Shown: in pieces, positions 57,428 through 64,000 of the stretch
Layout of the letters: every line of letters begins with the position of its first letter
Position numbering within the stretch: position 1 is the first letter of the stretch
From: JAHELQ01 sp965603365
GTDB taxonomy: Bacteria > Acidobacteriota > Aminicenantia > UBA2199
NCBI GenBank assembly: GCA_965603365.1
Contig: CBFDCR010000013.1
Span: forward strand, 1 to 64,000
Direction: 5' to 3'
DNA length: 64,000 nt
Program-made: the position numbers and the translations under genes
Notes under the pieces: model-generated
What the model was told of the DNA's origin: nothing
Seen by the model: only the letters and a program-made list of their open reading frames with translations
Database searches by the model: none

Positions 57428-58654
57428 TTAAATGATTGCTGCTGCTCCAGTTATCGAAGGCCTGGAATTCACGATAGCACCAATTTTCCCGGTTTTTCCC
57501 CTGTCCAGATAGGTAATACACAACTGGTACAAAAAATCCTGGATAAGACCCTCCACCGGTTTTTGATATAGGAAGTGGTAACACCACTGCTGGCTTAAAT
57601 CCATCTCTTTCCCGTCCCCGGAATAACTGACAACGGTCCGGGACTGGTCCAGGGAGCGCATATCCGGGATGGCCAGGAGCGGCACCCGGCCGATGCTTTC
57701 TTCAAAGACGAGCTGGTTGCGGGAGATAATCTCCTGGCTTTCCTCCCTCTCCACCGTCAGGCGGGCAAAGGGATCTGCTTTGCTGTGTTCAAAAAATTCC
57801 TGGGATTTAAGTTCATCCTTTTGCAGCAGGGTCGCCAGGAATCTCAGCAGGTGACTCTTCCCATAGCCGTTTCGCCCCAGCAGTACATTCATGCCGGGCT
57901 GGAAGATCCACCTGAATTTTCCAAAAAAATTCAGGCCCTGTACTTCCATCTGCCGAAGGTAGATGCGCTTGCCCAGGTTGGATTTATACTCCTTTTTCTC
58001 GATGAGGCGGTTTAGCTTCTTTTCCACTTCCTCTGCCTCTGACTCGTCTCCCAATTTCAGGTAGATTCCCCTCGTCTCTCTCAATATATCTATGTTTTCC
58101 GGTTCCCTGCTCAACCGCGATAAATTCTCTTTCAACTCCTGCCTTAAAGCACCCTCTTCTTCCCCCGCAGCCGACAGTTTTTTGAGATACTCAAAGATCC
58201 AATGAAAGATCTTCCCGCTGTCTTCAGTATTTAAACTCGTTAAGATCAATATTACCATATCTGCCGCCAGGGCGCTATCTATATAATCATCCGGATCATC
58301 ATCTTCATTACTATCTATTTCTTTTTTGGGGGGAAAAGAAATAGATAGTTCGGAAAATTTGAGCCGGTAGTTTATGTTTTCGTAGGATGGTTTAAAACTT
58401 ATATCTACTGTTTCACTCTTTAAGGAGTTTTCCCGGGGGGGAAATTGGCCTTTTACCAGGGTTTCCTGCCAGATTTGATTTAATAAGAAAATTCCGGCTT
58501 TATTTTTCATATTGTAGCTTAATACCAGATCTTCTCGGCTATTTATATTATGAATGAGGGAGGCCAACAAGGTCGTTTTCCCGGAACCTTTATTACCCAA
58601 TATGACGATATTAAGCGATTTTTTGGGGGAGACGGCATTATTCTTTTTTTTCAT
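57428..58654 (-). CDS. P-loop ATPase with two nucleotide-binding segments, possibly frameshifted at its 3' end
   Basis: A 408-residue protein. The first P-loop is NIVILGNKGSGKTTL (~14-28), resembling small-GTPase/AAA types. The middle ~140-220 is helical and TPR-like. The second P-loop LLGRNGYGKSHLL (~250-262) begins a RecF/SMC-like ATPase. RVPLLAIPDMRSLD follows, but no clear signature or Walker B is present before the end. The last ~15 residues look unlike a natural end. An overlapping frame continues to 57207 with a well-behaved sequence (SYEEWKKKIEEHLH, REEVYKIAREIEKTREQ), so the true gene may reach 57207 after a shift around 57460-57500. Function unknown. Confidence 0.55.
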   Translation of the reverse strand: MKKKNNAVSPKKSLNIVILGNKGSGKTTLLASLIHNINSREDLVLSYNMKNKAGIFLLNQIWQETLVKGQFPPRENSLKSETVDISFKPSYENINYRLKFSELSISFPPKKEIDSNEDDDPDDYIDSALAADMVILILTSLNTEDSGKIFHWIFEYLKKLSAAGEEEGALRQELKENLSRLSREPENIDILRETRGIYLKLGDESEAEEVEKKLNRLIEKKEYKSNLGKRIYLRQMEVQGLNFFGKFRWIFQPGMNVLLGRNGYGKSHLLRFLATLLQKDELKSQEFFEHSKADPFARLTVEREESQEIISRNQLVFEESIGRVPLLAIPDMRSLDQSRTVVSYSGDGKEMDLSQQWCYHFLYQKPVEGLIQDFLYQLCITYLDRGKTGKIGAIVNSRPSITGAAAII

Positions 58655-58783
58655 TGTGTTCCTTACTCATTACAGTGCTATTTTATACAAAAAATAAAAG
58701 CCTGTAAAGTCCTTTTGGAAATGATCGCCAATTATAACATCGGCAATCGAGAAGCGGTGATATTGTGTGGTATAATAGATGGT

Positions 58784-59683
58784 ATGAAAAACGGAAAGAT
58801 AATTTGGGTTGGTATTATCCCTCTTTTGATTCTTGTGATTACATCATGTATTAAAAGGGTCAACCTGACTGGAGAAGCCAGGAACTTTTACGACCGTTAC
58901 TGGGTGTTTTTTACCGAGGAGGAGGATAAGCTCTTTAGAAACCTTCCCGATGCCGAATCCAGGCAGGAGTTTATTGAAGAGTTCTGGCTGGTGAGAGACC
59001 CCGATCCGAGGACGGAAAAAAATGAGTTCAAAATCGAAATCGATCAACGAATCGAATATGCAGATCAGCACTTTAAAGAGGTCAGCGGCCCCGGCCGCGT
59101 CACCGACCGGGGGAAGATATTCCTGCTATTGGGGCCTCCCGATGAAATCCGGCAGCGGCGGGCCATCGAATCTCAGAGCGGTCGCGCTGTTTTGGTCTGG
59201 ATTTACAGCCGATGGGGCATCGGGGTCCTGTTTATCGACCGATTCGGCTCCGGTATGTACCGGCTGCAGCAGCACGACCCGGCGCTGCTGCAGTTGCTGG
59301 ATGAGATTAAATATGAGGCCGTGGAGCCTTACTATACAAACCGGAATATCCGGTTTTTAAAGCCTGAGATCAAATACAACCGGGAAAAGAGATCTCTCTC
59401 CCTGCAACTCAAGCCCCAAAACCTGATATTTACCCGGCAAGGTGAAAATTACCGGACGAAGTTAAATGTCGAATTGATTCTGCATCAAGGAAGAACCATC
59501 AAGAGAGTTTCCCAAACAGAGGATATTCAAAAAACGGCAGAGGAACTCCTCTCCACCGAAAAATTTGTGATCGACGTGCCCCTCCCCGATTTAAAGGGCA
59601 AAGTCACCGCCCGTGTCATTATCACGGATATGATATCGAAGCGCAGCATCCGCAAGATCATCACCTTTAAAACTAAAAATTAA
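58784..59683 (+). CDS. GWxTD-domain lipoprotein
   Basis: A 299-residue exported lipoprotein: hydrophobic start with lipobox-like VITSC, then a GWxTD-domain region (FYDRYWVFFTEEEDKLFRNL, EFIEEFWLVRDPDP, YADQHFKEV, GRVTDRGKIFLLLGPPDEIR), followed by a beta-rich C-terminal half. GWxTD proteins are common in Aminicenantes/Acidobacteriota-like genomes and their role is unknown. The ATG at 58784 is chosen over a much longer open frame, because the signal sequence starts here. A TATAAT 8 bases upstream would make its message leaderless, but no good -35 is visible. Confidence 0.85.
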   Translation: MKNGKIIWVGIIPLLILVITSCIKRVNLTGEARNFYDRYWVFFTEEEDKLFRNLPDAESRQEFIEEFWLVRDPDPRTEKNEFKIEIDQRIEYADQHFKEVSGPGRVTDRGKIFLLLGPPDEIRQRRAIESQSGRAVLVWIYSRWGIGVLFIDRFGSGMYRLQQHDPALLQLLDEIKYEAVEPYYTNRNIRFLKPEIKYNREKRSLSLQLKPQNLIFTRQGENYRTKLNVELILHQGRTIKRVSQTEDIQKTAEELLSTEKFVIDVPLPDLKGKVTARVIITDMISKRSIRKIITFKTKN

Positions 59684-59729
59684 TGCTTAAATAAAAAACA
59701 GCCACAGCTCTTTTACCGCCCTTTAAGAA

Positions 59730-60821
59730 TTAATCGAAAATTTTTCTCCAGAGGTCTTTTAGGAAGCCGACCCGGTATTGGTCCCGCTGTTTTTTCAGGG
59801 CCTCGATGGTCGTTAGATAGACCACATCCCAGAGTCGCTCTTTGTCGGGGCAATTGGCAAAATAGTCCAGGTTAACCTGGAAGGCGCCCTTAAATTTCCG
59901 GCCGCCCCCCTCCCGGGTAATTCGCTTGATCAGGGCATTTAAGTTAAAATTCTCCTTGCGGGTGCGGAATGAAGCATCCAAGGTGAGGCCAGCCTTCTTT
60001 TCGATGATGGAAAAGACTACCACGGTAGTGATATCTTCCCGCTTAAGAAGAAAATCACCGATAATGGCGATGCTGTCCCGGTATTTTTCATCCATGAAAC
60101 CGATCCCACAAATCAGCCAGTCTTTGTAGACAATGTGATGGCTGAGTGCCCGGTTTAAAAACCCCATGGCCTGTTTGGGAAAGTGTAGGGAACCAATTTT
60201 TCTGAGCAGTACTTTATCGGAAAGAGGGGAGATGAGATCCAGGGCCTGGCGGTCCATCGCGGTAGCGTACTGCAAATTGTTGGTATCGGTGCAGAGACCG
60301 TACTCGAGGGCGGTGGCGATCTTCTTTTGCAGGGCCTTGCCGGGCTTCAATTCCGACTTTAACTCCTCCATGAGGAAAGCCAGGACAGTACTGGTGGAGC
60401 CGGCATCATCGACGATCAATTTGAAATCCACCTGGATCTCTTCATCTACCCTGTCGTGGTGGTCGATGTGAACGGCGCAGGGGATGACGCCGGTTATACC
60501 GTCAATATCTACCGATTGGTGGTCGAATACGGCGTAGGCGTCATATTGAGCCTTAATATCTTTAAACTCGTCGAAACAGATGGGGAGGTTAAGATCCTTG
60601 ATGATTTTCCGGTTCTGGGGCAGGGAGGGATGAACGGGAGAATCGATGGTGGCCCGGGTACCATAGGCTTCGCAGATCAATTTAAAGACAAATGAAGCGG
60701 CAACGGCATCGGGGTCCGGCGAACCTTTAATGGCGATGAGAATGTGCCGGTAATTCTTGATGACTTCAACCAGCTCTTCCGATAATATTTTAAAGTCCAT
60801 CATTCTCGATAAACTTTTCAC
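59730..60821 (-). CDS. DHH-family phosphoesterase
   Basis: A ~363-residue protein of the DHH/DHHA1 family (nanoRNase/c-di-AMP-phosphodiesterase or RecJ-like fold). GSPDPDAVAAS is motif I, AVFDHQSVD is motif II, IDHHDRVDEE is the DHH motif. The DHHA1-type C-terminal half has the Gly-rich TREGGGRKFKGAF. The first motif lacks the usual His before the Asp cluster (GSPDPDA for HxDPDA). The start could be the GTG at 60821 or the ATG pair at 60803/60800. It is separated from frr by 20 bases and may share its transcript. Confidence 0.82.
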   Translation of the reverse strand: MKSLSRMMDFKILSEELVEVIKNYRHILIAIKGSPDPDAVAASFVFKLICEAYGTRATIDSPVHPSLPQNRKIIKDLNLPICFDEFKDIKAQYDAYAVFDHQSVDIDGITGVIPCAVHIDHHDRVDEEIQVDFKLIVDDAGSTSTVLAFLMEELKSELKPGKALQKKIATALEYGLCTDTNNLQYATAMDRQALDLISPLSDKVLLRKIGSLHFPKQAMGFLNRALSHHIVYKDWLICGIGFMDEKYRDSIAIIGDFLLKREDITTVVVFSIIEKKAGLTLDASFRTRKENFNLNALIKRITREGGGRKFKGAFQVNLDYFANCPDKERLWDVVYLTTIEALKKQRDQYRVGFLKDLWRKIFD

Positions 60822-60841
60822 AAAATTCCGAAAGTCGGTTG

Positions 60842-61399
60842 TCAGTCTTCCATGATGGATTTTTCTTTGGCCTGCTGGAGTACTTCCAACTTCTGGATGT
60901 CTTCATCAATAACCTTTTGCAGGTCATCGTAAAACCTCTTTTCTTCATCCTCGGAGATCTCTTTGTCCTCCTGCATCATCTTGACGATCTCCCGATATTC
61001 CCGTCGGATATTGCGGACAGTGGTCTTCCGCTCTTCAGTGTATCTTTTCAGCCTCTTGATGATTTCCTTTCTTCGCTCTTCATCCAGAGGGGGAACCGGT
61101 AGTCGAATTAATTTTCCGTCGGAAACCGGGTTGATGCCCAGGTTGGCATTGCGGATTGCCTTATCGATCTCCCCAATAATTTTGTTATCCCAGGGCTGAA
61201 TAACAATAAGGTTGGCTTCCGGAACAGATAAAGTGGCCAGTTGTTTGATGGGTGTCGGCGTCCCGTAATATTCCACCATGACGCCATCCAGAACAGCCAC
61301 GGAAGCTCTGCCGGTTCTGAACTTCGAGATCTCCTTTTTAAAATCCTGCTCTATCTCTTTTAACTTAACCCTGACCTCATTTAATGTTTCTTTTAGCAT
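60842..61399 (-). CDS. frr: ribosome recycling factor
   Basis: 185 residues, normal length. Frees ribosomes from mRNA after termination together with EF-G. Motifs FRTGRASVAVLDGVMVEYYG and LIRLPVPPLDEERRKEIIKR are conserved. It follows pyrH by 14 bases in the rpsB-tsf-pyrH-frr order. Confidence 0.97.
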   Translation of the reverse strand: MLKETLNEVRVKLKEIEQDFKKEISKFRTGRASVAVLDGVMVEYYGTPTPIKQLATLSVPEANLIVIQPWDNKIIGEIDKAIRNANLGINPVSDGKLIRLPVPPLDEERRKEIIKRLKRYTEERKTTVRNIRREYREIVKMMQEDKEISEDEEKRFYDDLQKVIDEDIQKLEVLQQAKEKSIMED

Positions 61400-61413
61400 G
61401 ATACAAACCCCCT

Positions 61414-62130
61414 TTAGCCGATTAGAGTGCCGATCCGGTCTCCTGTTACGGCCTTTAAAATATTCCCTTTTTTGGTGATATCGAAAACCTTAATGGACAG
61501 TTGATTCTCTCTACACAATGTGACCGCCGTACCGTCGAGGACTCTCAGATCTTTGGCAAGGATCTCGGCATAAGATATATTTTTAAATTTAACGGCATTT
61601 TTGACCTTTTTGGGATCATCGGAGAAAACACCGTCCACCATGGTGGCCTTCAGCAGAATATCTGCCCTGATTTCAATAGCCCTCAAAGCCGCAGCCGTAT
61701 CGGTGGACACAAAAGGATTGCCGGTACCGGCGGTAAAGATGATGATCCGCCCCTTTTCCAGATGGCGGATGGCCCTTCTGCGGATGAATGGTTCGGCCAC
61801 CGATTTAATTTCAAGGGCCGAAACCAGGCGGGTCATGAGTCCCTGTTTTTCCAGAGCATCCTGAAGGGCAATACCGTTGATAATGGTGGCCAACATCCCC
61901 ATATAATCGGCAGAGGCTCTATCAATTCCCAGTTCATGTGAGTGAATACCCCTGAAAAAATTGCCGCCGCCGGTGACCAGGGCAATCTCGACGCCTAAAT
62001 CGTGGATCCCCTTGATCTCCTGGGCAATTTCGTTGATAATTTCATTGGAAATACCGAAGGTTTTTTCCCCTTTTAATGCCTCTCCACTGAGTTTTAATAC
62101 AATTCTTTTATATCGGGGAAGGTCATCCAT
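61414..62130 (-). CDS. pyrH: UMP kinase
   Basis: 238 residues. Phosphorylates UMP to UDP. RIVLKLSGEALKG, ALVTGGGNFFRG, FTAGTGNPFVSTDTAA and KATMVDGVFSDDP match the bacterial hexameric UMP kinase family. It begins 1 base after the tsf stop. Confidence 0.97.
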   Translation of the reverse strand: MDDLPRYKRIVLKLSGEALKGEKTFGISNEIINEIAQEIKGIHDLGVEIALVTGGGNFFRGIHSHELGIDRASADYMGMLATIINGIALQDALEKQGLMTRLVSALEIKSVAEPFIRRRAIRHLEKGRIIIFTAGTGNPFVSTDTAAALRAIEIRADILLKATMVDGVFSDDPKKVKNAVKFKNISYAEILAKDLRVLDGTAVTLCRENQLSIKVFDITKKGNILKAVTGDRIGTLIG

Positions 62131-62131
62131 A

Positions 62132-62737
62132 TTATGCTTCTTCGCCCACCTGGTAGCGGACGAATCGTTTAACCACGATATTTTCGCCGATTTTATGGAT
62201 ACTTTCGGTAATTAGATCTCCGATGGTCTTCTTTTCTTCTTTGAAAAAATTTTGATCCAGAAGACATACTTCATTATAAAACTTTTTCAGTTTGCCTTCC
62301 ACGATCTTTTCAATGATATTATCCGGTTTCCCACTGTCTTTGAGTTGTTCCCGGTAAATTTCTTTTTCTTTTTCCAAAACTTCGGCGGGGACGTCCTTTT
62401 CGGAGATATATTTAGGATTCATGGCGGCAATCTGCATGGCAATATTTTTTACAAGCTCCTGAAAATCGGCGTTTTTAGCCACAAAATCGGTTTCGCAGCC
62501 CACTTCTACCAGAACACCGATCTTGCCATTGGTGTGAATATATGAACCGATGACTCCCTGCTTGGTTACCCGAGAGGATTTCGATTTCGCTTTCTCAAAT
62601 CCCTTCTTTCTCAAGATTTCCGCGGCCTTATCAAGGTTGTTGCCGGCCTCTTCAATTGCCTTCCGACATTCCAGAATTCCGATTCCTGTCTGTTCCCTGA
62701 GCTTTTTGACCAGAGACATATCGACTTCTACAGCCAT
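62132..62737 (-). CDS. tsf: elongation factor Ts (short form)
   Basis: 201 residues, a short EF-Ts like those of Thermus, against ~280 in E. coli. [20 protein letters not shown], the N-terminal helix bundle, and [13 protein letters not shown] in the core are the hallmarks. It exchanges nucleotides on EF-Tu. It starts 2 bases after rpsB. Confidence 0.97.
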   Translation of the reverse strand: MAVEVDMSLVKKLREQTGIGILECRKAIEEAGNNLDKAAEILRKKGFEKAKSKSSRVTKQGVIGSYIHTNGKIGVLVEVGCETDFVAKNADFQELVKNIAMQIAAMNPKYISEKDVPAEVLEKEKEIYREQLKDSGKPDNIIEKIVEGKLKKFYNEVCLLDQNFFKEEKKTIGDLITESIHKIGENIVVKRFVRYQVGEEA

Positions 62738-62739
62738 TT

Positions 62740-63594
62740 CTATTTCTCCTCTTTTTCTTCTTTCTCTACTTCCTGAACTTCCTGAACTTCCTGTTCATTT
62801 TCTTTTCCGGCACTTTCTTCCTCTTCTTCCGTTGTATCGGAAGTGGCCTCTTCCCCGGCCGCCTTCTCTTCGGCTTTTTCCTCTTCCTCCTGGATGAGTT
62901 CCCTGGCGGCTTTCTTTTCTACGCCCTCTTGTACCGCTTCACCGAATTTGCTCACAAACAGCCGAATAGACCTGATGGCGTCATCATTTCCCGGTATAGG
63001 ATAATCAATTTCTTCGGGGTCGGCATTGGTGTCCACCACCGCCACCAGGGGAATACCCAGTTTCCTCGCTTCGGAAACGGCGATTTCTTCAAAGGTGGAG
63101 TCAATGACGATGAGAACTCCGGGGAGTTCTTTCAAACGTTTCATCCCCCAGAGATTCTTGTGAAGTTTTTTGTAAACCTTTTCCAGTCGGGATTGCTCTT
63201 TTTTGGACTTGACTTCCCATCTACCGTCTCGTTTCATCTCGTCTAAGTCCAGAAGCTTGTCAATGCTCTTCTTGATCATGGAAAAATTAGTCAGCAGACC
63301 TCCCAGCCACCTCTTGTTGACATAGTGCATACCGGTTTTTTCGGCAATATCTTCAATAATCGCCTGGGCCTGCTTCTTTGTACCCACTATTAAGGCATCC
63401 TTACCGGAGGCCACTACTTCAGTAATGAAATTTAATCCATGCTTAAACAGCTCTATTGAAGTTTGTAGATTAATGATATATATCCCGTTTTTCTTGCCGT
63501 AGATGTAGGGCTTCATTTTGGGATTCCATCTTCTAACCTGATGACCAAAATGAACCCCTGCTTCCAGCATCTCTCTCATATTGACCAAAACCAT
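62740..63594 (-). CDS. rpsB: 30S ribosomal protein S2 with acidic C-terminal extension
   Basis: 284 residues. [19 protein letters not shown] and [14 protein letters not shown] are conserved S2 motifs. Residues ~230-284 are a tail almost entirely of Glu, Lys, Ala and Gln ([14 protein letters not shown] and similar), longer than in E. coli. Its role is unknown. It lies 9 bases after rpsI. Confidence 0.97.
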   Translation of the reverse strand: MVLVNMREMLEAGVHFGHQVRRWNPKMKPYIYGKKNGIYIINLQTSIELFKHGLNFITEVVASGKDALIVGTKKQAQAIIEDIAEKTGMHYVNKRWLGGLLTNFSMIKKSIDKLLDLDEMKRDGRWEVKSKKEQSRLEKVYKKLHKNLWGMKRLKELPGVLIVIDSTFEEIAVSEARKLGIPLVAVVDTNADPEEIDYPIPGNDDAIRSIRLFVSKFGEAVQEGVEKKAARELIQEEEEKAEEKAAGEEATSDTTEEEEESAGKENEQEVQEVQEVEKEEKEEK

Positions 63595-63603
63595 TGACTC
63601 CTC

Positions 63604-64000
63604 CTACCTCTTATGATATTGGGACGCCTTTCTTGCCTTCAACAAACCATATTTCTTGCGTTCTTTCTCCCTGGCGTCCCTGGTTAATAAACCTGCCCGC
63701 TTTAACGTGGGTCGGAGTTCGGAATTGTACTCCAGAAGTGCTCTGGAAATACCAAGCTTGATGGCATCGGCCTGAGCAGAAATGCCTCCACCTGATAAAT
63801 TTATATAAATATCAAAATTCTCAACCGTATTGGTGAGTGTAAGGGGTTTTAAGATGGTCTGTTTATGATTCTTTAGCGGAAAGTACTCATTAAATACCCT
63901 TGTTCTTTTATTTACAATAAGCTTGAAACTGCCTTTACCAGGTCGAAGATAAATTCTAGCCACACTGCTCTTACGTCTTCCTGTACCGTAGTACTGAACA
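63604..64000 (-). CDS. rpsI: 30S ribosomal protein S9 (5' end outside the window)
   Basis: The frame continues to the window edge, reading [22 protein letters not shown], the usual S9 start region. The start codon therefore lies beyond 64000, and the GTG at 63963 is an internal Val codon. The end has [17 protein letters not shown], the typical basic S9 tail that reaches the decoding centre. rplM normally precedes it. Confidence 0.96.
   Translation of the reverse strand, partial: VQYYGTGRRKSSVARIYLRPGKGSFKLIVNKRTRVFNEYFPLKNHKQTILKPLTLTNTVENFDIYINLSGGGISAQADAIKLGISRALLEYNSELRPTLKRAGLLTRDAREKERKKYGLLKARKASQYHKR

Noticed and set aside
63604..63963. Complete rpsI starting at GTG 63963
   Set aside because: The S9 signature [12 protein letters not shown] lies upstream in the same frame and runs to the window edge, so the GTG is an internal codon.

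Overview
The window reads as a chromosomal segment of a Gram-negative, probably anaerobic or facultative bacterium of moderate GC content. It has an Rnf electron-transport complex, MltG, Ddl, an RseC-like protein and a lipoprotein with a GWxTD domain. The GWxTD lipoprotein, the NHL/6-bladed beta-propeller proteins, a class-I-lanthipeptide-type leader peptide, abundant minisatellites and many toxin-antitoxin remnants together resemble genomes of Candidatus Aminicenantes / Acidobacteriota-like lineages. This placement is an inference from gene content only. There are no rRNA or tRNA genes and no CRISPR array that I can see.

Layout. 0-13.8 kb holds a RecG/AlbA_2-like regulator, a coiled-coil DUF3782-type protein, ddl-ruvX-mltG, a PP-loop amidotransferase-like enzyme, a PP2C-VWA-FHA signalling trio, an OPT transporter, a dihydroorotate-dehydrogenase-like enzyme and a GNAT protein. 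13.8-25.3 kb is a rearranged, repeat-rich island. It contains a 43-bp-period minisatellite, an MNT/HEPN toxin-antitoxin remnant between two perfect 28-bp palindromes, an orphan lanthipeptide-like precursor gene, and a hydantoinase / racemase / PLP-enzyme operon. It also contains a truncated transposase, a PemK/MazF toxin-antitoxin pair, a second copy of the operon promoter feeding an internally deleted gene and a YgeY-like M20 hydrolase, a 21-bp minisatellite cutting into a ParE/RelE-like toxin, and a UPF0175/DUF3368 pair. 25.3-31.3 kb carries a secreted glycoside-hydrolase-like protein, a GMC-type oxidoreductase with a small partner, and a DUF234 ATPase. 31.3-36.7 kb is an rseC-rnfBCDGEA operon on the minus strand.

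37.2-46.8 kb is a compact four-gene anti-phage locus that I identify as BREX type 4: brxP (PAPS-reductase-like with ferredoxin motifs), brxC4, pglZ and brxL. It has one promoter, overlapping genes and no DNA methyltransferase. A RadC C-terminal remnant lies upstream and a broken beta-propeller gene lies downstream. 47.5-52.8 kb is a cluster of exported proteins: a DUF4384-like protein, a caspase-family peptidase with a PEGA domain, and two tandem TPR/NHL-propeller paralogues, each damaged at the same place. 52.9-59.7 kb has an NtrC/NtrY-like two-component pair, a class II photolyase, a P-loop ATPase (possibly frameshifted) and the GWxTD lipoprotein. 59.7-64 kb is housekeeping: a DHH phosphoesterase, then frr, pyrH, tsf, rpsB and rpsI on the minus strand. 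rpsI runs off the window end.

Many genes have good sigma-70 promoters with exactly 17-bp spacing. Several of these place the transcription start at or within a few bases of the start codon, which suggests leaderless messages for the BREX operon and the NtrC-type regulator.
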